Below, one piece after another: positions 1 to 6,072 of a stretch of 6,527 bases of DNA. The position numbers and the translations under genes were made by a program. A model generated the notes under the pieces. That model was not told the DNA's origin and did not search any database. It saw nothing but the letters and a program-made list of their open reading frames with translations. The DNA is from Flavipsychrobacter stenotrophus (GTDB taxonomy: Bacteria > Bacteroidota > Bacteroidia > Chitinophagales > Chitinophagaceae), in the NCBI GenBank assembly GCA_947372365.1, contig CANBTK010000115.1, forward strand, positions 1 to 6,527. The letters are read 5' to 3'. The first letter of the stretch is position 1, and each line of letters starts with the position of its first letter.

Positions 1-919
1 TGTCGCGCCGGGCAGCCAGGCTCCTTGCCCTTAGCGACTCCGCCAGGCTTACAACTTTGTCAAGCGCAGTGGCACCCAGGTTGCTGCCGGGCCCTAGATG
101 CCTGTTAAACGCCAATGATTTCGCCCCTTGTTTGAGCGGCGCTGCTGCCCGATAGCCTGCGTGCCTGTTAAACCTGCCCCGGGCAAAGTCGCTGGCGGTG
201 AGCTGGTAGGGGATGCATATTTCAGCTTCCCTTTCCAGCTTATGCGTTGGCCATATCAGTTGCAGGATGCCAATAGACATAGAGTTGGCCCGTGCCAGTT
301 CGGCTTTACTCCACTCACTGTTGATGAAGCCTGGCGTATTGAGCAAAACAACGATATCAGTATCGGCCAGCCTTTGCCAGAGTTCATCCTGAAATTGCTC
401 GCCCGGCCTAATGCTGTGCGTGTCCAGGAATACATTGAAGCCAGCTTTTTCCAGCCGCTCAAAAAGCTGTATGGCAACACCCGTTGACTCATCCCTCTTG
501 TAGCTGATAAAAACCCGCCTCGATGCCCTGAGCAGGCTAAGCCCTTCCAGTATGCAACCCACAAGCCCCTCTTCAGGTTTTGCCCCTGTTGCTTCGAAGC
601 CATTAATGGGCCGGAGGGGTGGGGGTATAAATTGGTTAAACTTCTTTAAGTCAGCGACAACGGGTAGTATAAGCCGCGCATCGGCAATAAGCTCATCCAG
701 TAAATCAAGGTGCATAAAATCCCCATTGGGCGAGCCGAAATAAAGGCAGTATGCCGGGGCATTTTTTTTGTATTCGGTGCTGAAATTGCCTGCATCAATT
801 ATTACAAACGCATCCTTAGGTAAGCCCAGCTCTTTAATTTTTATAAAGAATGTGCGCTCAATTGCCGGGGTTAAATGATCCCCATGCCCTAAAAAGATTA
901 ACTGGTAGCGTGTTTTCAT
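1..919 (-). CDS. TIR-domain protein with uncharacterised N-terminal domain, C-terminus cut by window edge
   Basis: This frame is open from an ATG at 917-919 to the left edge of the window (306 residues seen, no stop). An in-frame stop lies about 60 nt upstream and no other ATG lies between, so the start is well fixed. Residues about 135-224 form a TIR_2-type domain: strand A FISY at 137-140, BB-loop around DTHSIRPGEQF at 166-176, a hydrophobic strand DIVVLL at 188-193, and SEWSKAEL at 201-208. By comparison with NAD-cleaving TIR domains, E207 is the expected catalytic glutamate. Residues 1-110 form a separate alpha/beta-looking domain with the motif LILPVV at 83-88 and FIPPPLRPINGF at 97-108, which I do not recognise. 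Residues 228-306 begin a C-terminal region ending in the helix-like ESLRARSLAARRD. Bacterial TIR proteins are commonly NADase effectors or signal-producing enzymes in anti-phage systems; that role is inferred here. Partner genes, if any, would lie left of the window. Confidence 0.88.
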   Translation of the reverse strand, partial: MKTRYQLIFLGHGDHLTPAIERTFFIKIKELGLPKDAFVIIDAGNFSTEYKKNAPAYCLYFGSPNGDFMHLDLLDELIADARLILPVVADLKKFNQFIPPPLRPINGFEATGAKPEEGLVGCILEGLSLLRASRRVFISYKRDESTGVAIQLFERLEKAGFNVFLDTHSIRPGEQFQDELWQRLADTDIVVLLNTPGFINSEWSKAELARANSMSIGILQLIWPTHKLEREAEICIPYQLTASDFARGRFNRHAGYRAAAPLKQGAKSLAFNRHLGPGSNLGATALDKVVSLAESLRARSLAARRD

Positions 920-990
920 GCTGGTGCTGCTTGAAATGAATCCTTGCTTCGGGGGCAGTGCGCCCTTTAGTGCAAGTTAATGCAATGCCG

Positions 991-1018
991 CCAATCTATG
1001 CCCTTTGCCCGGCACAAA
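991..1018 (-). promoter_or_regulatory. Possible Bacteroidota-type promoter for the TIR gene
   Basis: Read on the minus strand, TTTG (1015-1018) is followed after 16 bases by TAGATTGG (991-998). This matches the Bacteroidota -7 consensus TAnnTTTG at five of its six fixed positions. The spacing is one base short of the usual minimum. It would give a leader of roughly 65 nt before the ATG at 919. The match is imperfect and could be chance. Confidence 0.3.
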
Positions 1019-1069
1019 CAGGCGCAAAATGGATACACGCCCAGGCGGGTGCACTTTTTGTGGGCTGCC

Positions 1070-1753
1070 TTATTGATTGTATTTAGCGAAAATTGACTTG
1101 TCTAAAACGGTCCATAGGCAGCACCTTTGGCCGCAGTGCTTCAGGGCGCTGTTAGCCCATGTATTGCAGGTATAAAAAAGGTTGTAGTGCCCCTCCGCTT
1201 CGTAAAAAGCGTCAGCCGCGCCGTAGTGGGCATTGATGGGCTGCAGGTGGCCGCCTTCGCCCTTGGTGAAGGTGCTGAGTATAAAGCCAGCCAGCCGGGC
1301 ATACTGGCTGCTGCTGATGTATATTTTTCGGCAGCTTTCATTTTCGGCAAGGCGGGAATAGAATGTGGCATGTATAGCCGATGTGCTTAAGCCAAAAGCA
1401 GCGTTGAAAGCTACTGAAAACTTAAGGTCGCTCCATTGCGGCGTTTGCAGGTAAAAGCCCTTATCGCCCCAGCCCAGTGCCAGATAGGGGTAAGTGCTGT
1501 CGGCATGTCGTGTATGGGTATATTTTATTTCCTGGCTCCAGTCAATAGTAGGCGTGCGCACGGGCAAAACAATATCGGTATGCACGCCGTTTGTTTTTAT
1601 ATAGATAGCTACATCGCTGGCCACAGTAGGTTCTTTTTCAATAGTGATGCGGGCGATAGCCAACGCCGCAAGGGCATACACTATAACAAACCCCACCATG
1701 GCAAGGGCAGCCTTGCCTGTCCATTTCAGCGCCTTTTTAAGTTGGGGTAGCAT
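1070..1753 (-). CDS. TIGR02117/DUF2459 family membrane-anchored protein
   Basis: A 227-residue protein starting at ATG 1751-1753. The N-terminus has a basic stretch and one hydrophobic segment (about residues 13-35), giving a single-pass anchor with the rest outside the inner membrane. The body carries hallmarks I associate with the TIGR02117/DUF2459 family: NGVHTDIVLPV at 55-65, GWGDKGFYL at 94-102 with TPQW just after, FYEAEGHY at 183-190, and TCNTW at 195-199, and the length is near the family norm. The family's function is unknown; it was named from members near urease genes, but no urease gene is visible here. The order of conserved His58 before Cys196 resembles circularly permuted papain-like/NlpC-type hydrolases, so a cysteine hydrolase or acyltransferase activity is a reasonable guess only. 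It ends 150 bp before the TIR gene and is probably transcribed separately. Confidence 0.85.
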   Translation of the reverse strand: MLPQLKKALKWTGKAALAMVGFVIVYALAALAIARITIEKEPTVASDVAIYIKTNGVHTDIVLPVRTPTIDWSQEIKYTHTRHADSTYPYLALGWGDKGFYLQTPQWSDLKFSVAFNAAFGLSTSAIHATFYSRLAENESCRKIYISSSQYARLAGFILSTFTKGEGGHLQPINAHYGAADAFYEAEGHYNLFYTCNTWANSALKHCGQRCCLWTVLDKSIFAKYNQ

Positions 1754-1933
1754 AATAGTGTAGGTTACAGTTGTTGATACAACAGCTAAGTTATAAAATG
1801 TTGCCCTTAAAACGCAGGCGCAGCCCTATTTTAGGAAAACGTATAGGGGAGGGGTATAAAATCATGGCTACCCGCGAGGCGCTTAACCTTACACACGCCT
1901 GTTGTCCCTCAAAAAACAGCACAACTTGAGTTG

Positions 1934-1977
1934 CTTTGCGCCTTCTTTGCGGAACCTCTGCGCCTTTTGCGTGAAAC
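1934..1977. repeat. TTTGCG-rich interspersed repeat-like tract
   Basis: Four variants of the unit (C/T)TTGCG or CTCTGCG occur at 1935-1940, 1946-1951, 1956-1962 and 1965-1971, spaced about 10-11 bases, and the tract ends in GTGAAACC. Tracts of this wording (alternating TTTGCG and CTCTGCG units) are, from memory, dispersed between genes in several Bacteroidota genomes. I see only one copy here, between the DUF2459 and VOC genes, so the claim of dispersal rests on recall. Confidence 0.45.
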
Positions 1978-1984
1978 CATTATA

Positions 1985-2002
1985 AGGCTAATTGCGAAGC
2001 CT
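1985..2002 (-). terminator. Weak hairpin after the NTF2/VOC gene
   Basis: Read on the minus strand, AGGCT and AGCCT pair around an 8-nt loop five bases after the stop codon at 2008-2010, followed by TTATAATGG. The stem is only 5 bp and the T-run is poor, so this is at best a weak terminator. Confidence 0.25.
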
Positions 2003-2007
2003 GCAGT

Positions 2008-2901
2008 TTATTTATCATACCCGCCAACAACCTTATCGTAGTCAGCATCTTTAGGTTCCCAAAGTTCCACTTTGTTTTGCTCACAATCGAGTATGTGTAC
2101 GAATTTCCCGTAGTCGGTAGCCTCAATAGTATCTACAATAGTAATGCCGCCCTTTCGTAATTGTTCCACCAGCAGTTCCAGGTTATTCACGCGGTAGTTC
2201 ACCATAAAATCTTTAGTAGACGGTGCGAAGTAGGTTGTTTTTTCGCCAAACGGGCTCCATTGTGTACAGCCGTATTTCGATGGGTCATCCCCCAGCCGCC
2301 AATCAAATTTTGCCCCATAGGGGTTGGTGTCAAGCCCCAGGTGCTGCTTATACCATTCCCGCAGGGCTTTTGCGTCTTTGCACTTAAAAAATAGCCCGCC
2401 AATGCCTGTAACGCGGGGCAGGGAATTAGTGCCGCTGGCAGCATTGTTTTGTGCCGCAATACCAGTAGTCATTTGAGCTTCGCCATAGGCCTGCCAAAGT
2501 TTTACCTGCTGCCCATGGGCAACTGCCCTCCATGAAGCTGGGCGGTGCCAATAGTTTTCTTTAGACCCTTTGTAACTACCCAGCGCAAAACCAAAAACAG
2601 CAACAGTATCCCCGTGAACAAAAAACTCTGTAAATTCAACATGGTAATTGGGGTACAGCTTAAAATAGGCCTCCCATGCCGCAGCCGCTTTTTCCTTGCC
2701 CGCCAGTTCATTCCCTATCGCATCAACAAATACATGCCCGCTAGCCATAAGCGCCGTAATCCGCACAACATCATGTGCATTAATCGCATCCCTGAAAGCC
2801 AGTACAGTTTCCTTTGCCCCATTCGTTTTTGCCACCGCATGCGCCGGTCCAGCAACAATTACCCATAGCAGGATTACCAGGCATTTTTTAAAAGTAATCA
2901 T
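2008..2901 (-). CDS. Exported NTF2/SnoaL-like plus VOC (glyoxalase-like) two-domain protein
   Basis: A 297-residue protein starting at ATG 2899-2901. Residues 1-22 form a signal peptide with a likely cleavage after AHA (20-22), so the product should be exported. Residues about 28-143 look like a SnoaL/NTF2-type cone domain: helix AFRDAINAHD at 35-44, then FVDAIGNELAGKEKAAAAW at 58-76, and a strand-rich second half with HGDTVAVFG at 96-104. After a low-complexity linker (146-161), residues about 163-284 form a VOC domain: LREWYKQHLGLDT at 180-192, YGAKFDW at 195-201, TQWSPF at 213-218, YFAPS at 224-228, FMVNYRV at 232-238, and the closing NKVELWEP at 276-283, whose glutamate (E279) is a usual metal ligand. 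VOC proteins of this subtype are common in Bacteroidota but usually cytoplasmic and single-domain. The substrate is unknown. Confidence 0.85.
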   Translation of the reverse strand: MITFKKCLVILLWVIVAGPAHAVAKTNGAKETVLAFRDAINAHDVVRITALMASGHVFVDAIGNELAGKEKAAAAWEAYFKLYPNYHVEFTEFFVHGDTVAVFGFALGSYKGSKENYWHRPASWRAVAHGQQVKLWQAYGEAQMTTGIAAQNNAASGTNSLPRVTGIGGLFFKCKDAKALREWYKQHLGLDTNPYGAKFDWRLGDDPSKYGCTQWSPFGEKTTYFAPSTKDFMVNYRVNNLELLVEQLRKGGITIVDTIEATDYGKFVHILDCEQNKVELWEPKDADYDKVVGGYDK

Positions 2902-3092
2902 AGTGTCAATTTGTGGCGGAAAGATAGGTAAAAGGGTTGGCTGGTTTGTTGGTGTTTTATGGTATTGCGGAAATGGGTGAGTAATGGTTTGGTGAGCCGG
3001 GGGCTTTTTATTGTTAAGCCAAGTGGGGGGGGCTTGGGCTAGTGGTTAAATTATTTTCGCCATTAGTGAAACCGTCTTCCCCAAGAACATAA

Positions 3093-3122
3093 AACGAAGT
3101 TTCCCATCCGTAATGCTTCGTT
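3093..3122 (-). terminator. Possible intrinsic terminator of the lipoprotein gene
   Basis: AACGAAG (3093-3099) and CTTCGTT (3116-3122) form a perfect 7-bp inverted repeat around a 16-nt loop. On the minus strand the stem is followed by TTTAT, and its first arm overlaps the stop codon of the lipoprotein gene. The position is right for a terminator, but the large loop and short T-run keep confidence low. Confidence 0.4.
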
Positions 3123-3732
3123 ATCTGCCACTTCTATCAATTGCTTTTATTGTGTACTCAAATTTAACGTATTCAAGTTCCTTTCCTTTTGTCAATGTAT
3201 ATGATTCAGCGTAGTCCCTTGTAACTATTTGATATACACGCCCTGCCGCTATCTGATTTCTTATTGAATTAACACTCAATTGCTGAATGTCTTCACTAAT
3301 CAATGTCAAAAATTTATTGCCTGTTTTGTCGCTTTCCTCTAAGTTGAATAAAATAGAACAGCTAAAGGACGTGATAAAATTGCCTTTTGTCTCAATATCC
3401 AAAGTTGGTAGATATACTGTAGAATTATATTTTAATAAAGGCTCGCCTAAATACTTAAAAGCATTTGGCCCTATTGAATCTAATTTCCCATCTTTGTCAT
3501 TCATGGCAGCCCATCTCCAGTCAATAAATTTATCGCTAATTTTATAATTGTCTCCCAGCGATATTTTGTAAGTGTCACTTTTATAATCCACTACCTTCTT
3601 AACAATCACTAGGGGCGCATTGGCACTATTTTTAACTTCGGATAGTTTTTGAGTTCGATTCCCGGCTTGCCCGCAAGAAACGGCAACTAGGCAATGCAGC
3701 AGTAATATCACAATTTTGAGTAACTTTTTCAT
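3121..3732 (-). CDS. Putative lipoprotein of unknown function
   Basis: A 203-residue protein. The ATG at 3730-3732 is preferred over an upstream TTG because it begins a normal lipoprotein signal: MKK, a hydrophobic run (residues 4-18), then VAVSC with the lipidated cysteine at position 20. Serine just before the cysteine is common in Bacteroidota lipobox sequences. The product is expected to be processed by signal peptidase II and anchored in an envelope membrane. The mature part is polar, beta-strand-like, and contains no cysteine except one near the middle (SFSCSILF); I recognise no domain. The gene is much more AT-rich than its neighbours: two 60-base samples (3301-3360 and 3421-3480) each count 18 G+C, against 30 of 60 in a sample of the adjacent VOC gene (2341-2400). 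This suggests recent acquisition or a poorly conserved gene. No partner gene is adjacent. Confidence 0.75.
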   Translation of the reverse strand: MKKLLKIVILLLHCLVAVSCGQAGNRTQKLSEVKNSANAPLVIVKKVVDYKSDTYKISLGDNYKISDKFIDWRWAAMNDKDGKLDSIGPNAFKYLGEPLLKYNSTVYLPTLDIETKGNFITSFSCSILFNLEESDKTGNKFLTLISEDIQQLSVNSIRNQIAAGRVYQIVTRDYAESYTLTKGKELEYVKFEYTIKAIDRSGR

Positions 3733-3777
3733 ATGGAAGAGAAGGTAATTTATCGCAAACAAGAAGTATATGGAAGA
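3731..3777. repeat. 10-bp direct repeat flanking the lipoprotein gene leader
   Basis: ATATGGAAGA occurs perfectly at 3731-3740 and again at 3768-3777. On the minus strand this places TCTTCCATAT twice just upstream of the lipoprotein gene, the second copy running into its ATG. It could be a regulator-binding pair or a leftover of an insertion; the sequence does not decide. Confidence 0.4.
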
Positions 3778-4143
3778 TCATAAAGGTGGCATTTTCTGGA
3801 GTGAAAGAAACAGAGCTGCACAGAGGGAGAATGCAGTAAGTATCGCTGGACAGATTCCGGCACCCGGCCAGCAGGAGGGATAACCTCAGGAGAACATTTT
3901 GCCCGTCAGGAGGCCAGCTTCCACTGCGACGCAGACTGCGGATGCGAAGAACTTAGCCAGAAGGCAGGCTTACATTGTGGCATAGGCAAAGTATTGGCGA
4001 ACTGAGCGGAACATCATCGGACCAAATTATGGGAATTTTGAAAAAAATATTCAACCATAAACGGATCGTAAAGTATTGACTATCATTTAATTGACCTAAT
4101 ACATTAATTGACGTATAGTTGTTTAAATTTTAAAAGTCAGCCA
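3763..4143. other. Unassigned intergenic stretch with GC-rich block and AT-rich tail
   Basis: No convincing gene lies between the lipoprotein and NHL genes. About 3820-4010 is GC-rich (38 of 60 bases at 3901-3960), unlike both flanks. A plus-strand ATG frame at 3770-3883 encodes only 37 residues and has no recognisable features. A second plus-strand frame, shifted by one base, is open from 3805 to a TGA near 4006 but has no ATG. Together they could be remains of a broken gene, or the block may be a structured RNA: it contains the perfect small palindrome CTGCGACGCAG and three CAGGAG units (3872-3877, 3886-3891, 3907-3912). I cannot match it to tmRNA, RNase P, SRP or 6S RNA. From about 4021 to 4143 the sequence is AT-rich and looks like ordinary spacer. 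Confidence 0.5.
4075..4112. repeat. Three spaced ATTGAC direct repeats
   Basis: ATTGAC occurs at 4075-4080, 4090-4095 and 4107-4112, start-to-start spacing 15 and 17 bases. The last two share the longer form TTAATTGAC or close to it. They lie in AT-rich sequence just downstream of the NHL gene stop. Such spacing suits a protein-binding array, but no neighbouring regulator or integrase gene is seen. Confidence 0.4.
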
Positions 4144-5982
4144 CTATTCTTTCACTACCATCTGCACCCATTTTCTGTTTGGTGTGTTTATATTCAGCAT
4201 ATAATTACCATTTGCAAGGTGGTACAGGTTTAGCTCAGGTGCCAGCGTAGTAGCAGTTTGGGAAAGCAATACTCTGCCTGCAAGGTCAGTAAGGGTAAGG
4301 GTGGCTTTTTCGGCACCTGTTGGCAGGGCGATGTGCAAAATATCGCCTGTAGGGTTGGGCGAAAGGGCGATGGCTTCACTTATGCCAAGCGTAGTAACAC
4401 CGGTATTGGGCAAGGCCGTAACTGTTCTTGCAACAACCGTAGTGCCACACAAGTTGGTAACTGCATATGAAATAACCGCTGTACCTGCCGCCACGCCCCT
4501 TACCACGCCCGATGAACTCACCGAAGCCACTGCTGTATTGCTGCTGCTCCACACCCCACCGCTTGTAGCACAAGTTAACGTTGTAGTACCGCCCACGAAG
4601 GTAGTGTCCGTACCGGTAATAGCGGCTACAATGGGTAGGCTGTCCACCGCGATAGTGTGTGTTACGGTGGTAGTACCGCAGGCATTGGTGACAGCATAAG
4701 AAATAACAGCACTGCCTGTAATATTCCCCGTGACAACACCAGCAGTACTTACAGTTGCTCTTATGGTATTGTTACTTGTCCAAGTGCCTCCCGCAGGAGT
4801 ATCTATAAGGGCAACGGTCGCGCCCACGCATACGCTACTGGCGCCGACAATGGCACCGAGTGCAGGGAAGCAACTGCTTACTTTGCGGACGCGGTTGTTG
4901 TAAAAATCGGCTATGTAGATGTAGCCGCCGTTATCCACTGCTACCGCATGGGGCGAGTTAAGCATTGCTGCTGTGGCGGGCCCTCCGTCTCCGCTAAAGC
5001 CGACAGTGTCATTCCCTGCAATGGTATTGATAATGCCGGCGGAATTCACTTTGCGGATACATTGGTTGCTTTCGTCAGCAATATATACACTGCCGCTAAC
5101 GTCAACAGTTACGCCGGTAGGGTAATTCAGCATGGCTGCGGTGGCTGCACCACCGTCCCCGCTAAAGCCTATAGAGCCGTTACCGGCAATGGTAGTAATA
5201 ATGCCCGAAGGATCTATTTTTCTGATGCGGTGATTACCATAGTCTGAAATGTAAATATTTCCGAAATTGTCTAAAGCTATACTATTGGGTGCAAGAAACC
5301 TGGCAGCAGTGGCAGCACCGCTATCTCCGCTAAAGCCCGCAGTTCCAGTACCGGCAATGGTGCTAATGATGCCGGAAGTGTTTACTTTACGAATACGATT
5401 ATTGCTGCAGTCTGCAATATATAAATTTCCGAGGGTATCTACCGCTAAACCGTAGGGATTATTGAGCCTGGCGGCGGTAGCGGATCCCCCGTCTCCGCTA
5501 AAGCCAGGACTACCATAGCCGGCATAAGTGGTAATAATGCCAGCTGCATCAATTCTACGGATGCGATTAGTGCCGATGTCGGCATAATAAAGGTTTCCGT
5601 GGCGGTCTACAGTAATAGCGTTGGGGTCATGGAGGTCAGCAGCAATAGCAGCAAGGCCGTCAACGCTGAAACCCGCGGTGCCTGTACCTGCAAAAGTGGT
5701 GATAATACCCGATGTATTGACTTTTCGAATACGCTGATTCATTAAGTCGGAAATGTATAAATTTCCAATGCCGTCTATGGCCACCGAAATGGGATGGTAG
5801 AGCTTGGCAGCACTAGCTACACCGCCGTCTCCGCTGAAACCGGGCGTGCCGGTACCGGCTAAGGTATTGATAATTTGGGCTTGAGCCAAGCAAGAAAAGA
5901 ACACTGAAATAGCAAATGCTGTTAAGGCTTTGGTATAGTTAGCAAATCTTATTTGTGAATTGTTGATCCTGTTTTGTTTCAT
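4144..5982 (-). CDS. Secreted NHL-repeat protein with Ig-like domains and T9SS type A sorting domain
   Basis: A 612-residue protein. The ATG at 5980-5982 is chosen over an upstream TTG at 6009 because it is the first ATG, follows an A-rich leader and directly begins the signal peptide (cleavage near AQA, residues 33-35). Residues 37-372 are six 56-residue NHL repeats of the pattern AGxGxxGFSGDGGxATAAxL, then GNLYIADxxNNRIRKV, which should fold as a six-bladed beta-propeller. Residues about 373-446 and 450-523 are two related Ig-like/Big2-type domains, each with GTAVISYAVTN or GSAVISYAVTN and a cysteine pair (C385/C435, C471/C512). Residues about 535-612 match the T9SS type A sorting domain: LSPNPTGD at 540-547, LTDLAGRVLLSQ, LANGNYMLNI at 588-597, ending VVKE. 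The protein should cross the outer membrane by T9SS and be surface-attached or released. Binding partner unknown; propellers of this kind usually bind carbohydrates or proteins. It is monocistronic by context. Confidence 0.93.
   Translation of the reverse strand: MKQNRINNSQIRFANYTKALTAFAISVFFSCLAQAQIINTLAGTGTPGFSGDGGVASAAKLYHPISVAIDGIGNLYISDLMNQRIRKVNTSGIITTFAGTGTAGFSVDGLAAIAADLHDPNAITVDRHGNLYYADIGTNRIRRIDAAGIITTYAGYGSPGFSGDGGSATAARLNNPYGLAVDTLGNLYIADCSNNRIRKVNTSGIISTIAGTGTAGFSGDSGAATAARFLAPNSIALDNFGNIYISDYGNHRIRKIDPSGIITTIAGNGSIGFSGDGGAATAAMLNYPTGVTVDVSGSVYIADESNQCIRKVNSAGIINTIAGNDTVGFSGDGGPATAAMLNSPHAVAVDNGGYIYIADFYNNRVRKVSSCFPALGAIVGASSVCVGATVALIDTPAGGTWTSNNTIRATVSTAGVVTGNITGSAVISYAVTNACGTTTVTHTIAVDSLPIVAAITGTDTTFVGGTTTLTCATSGGVWSSSNTAVASVSSSGVVRGVAAGTAVISYAVTNLCGTTVVARTVTALPNTGVTTLGISEAIALSPNPTGDILHIALPTGAEKATLTLTDLAGRVLLSQTATTLAPELNLYHLANGNYMLNINTPNRKWVQMVVKE
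4867..5874 (-). repeat. Six tandem 168-bp units encoding NHL repeats
   Basis: The propeller-coding part is a tandem array of six in-frame units of exactly 168 bp with no length variation between units. Unit 2 (residues 93-148) departs most from the consensus, reading GFSVDGLAAIAADL where others read GFSGDGG-ATAA-L. Unit 6 ends in KVSSCF instead of the usual KV plus -SG. Exact periodicity suggests duplication followed by divergence. Confidence 0.9.
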
Positions 5983-6072
5983 GCGAGTCTTTTTTCGATG
6001 ATATGGCAAATTGCCTGAACTGCGACTTAATCTGATTTTTTATATGTCGCCCTAAACTAGAGAAGCAAATTA

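Noticed and set aside
128..487. Plus-strand open frame of 119 codons
   Set aside because: It lies antisense to the TIR gene, whose frame shows a recognisable domain; this one has no domain and no leader.
3820..4010. Known housekeeping RNA such as tmRNA, RNase P, SRP or 6S RNA
   Set aside because: None of their conserved core motifs is present in the GC-rich block on the strands I read.
4657..5247. Plus-strand open frame of 196 codons
   Set aside because: It is antisense to the NHL-repeat gene, and its openness is explained by the periodic, compositionally biased repeats; the translation shows no family.
4867..5874. Regular repeats suggesting a CRISPR array or satellite
   Set aside because: The 168-bp unit is far too long for CRISPR, has no spacers, and translates as NHL blades in one frame.
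1..5982. A single five-gene minus-strand operon acting together with the TIR protein
   Set aside because: Gaps of about 150-410 bp, a clear promoter before the NHL gene, a possible terminator after the lipoprotein gene and unrelated products argue for separate units.
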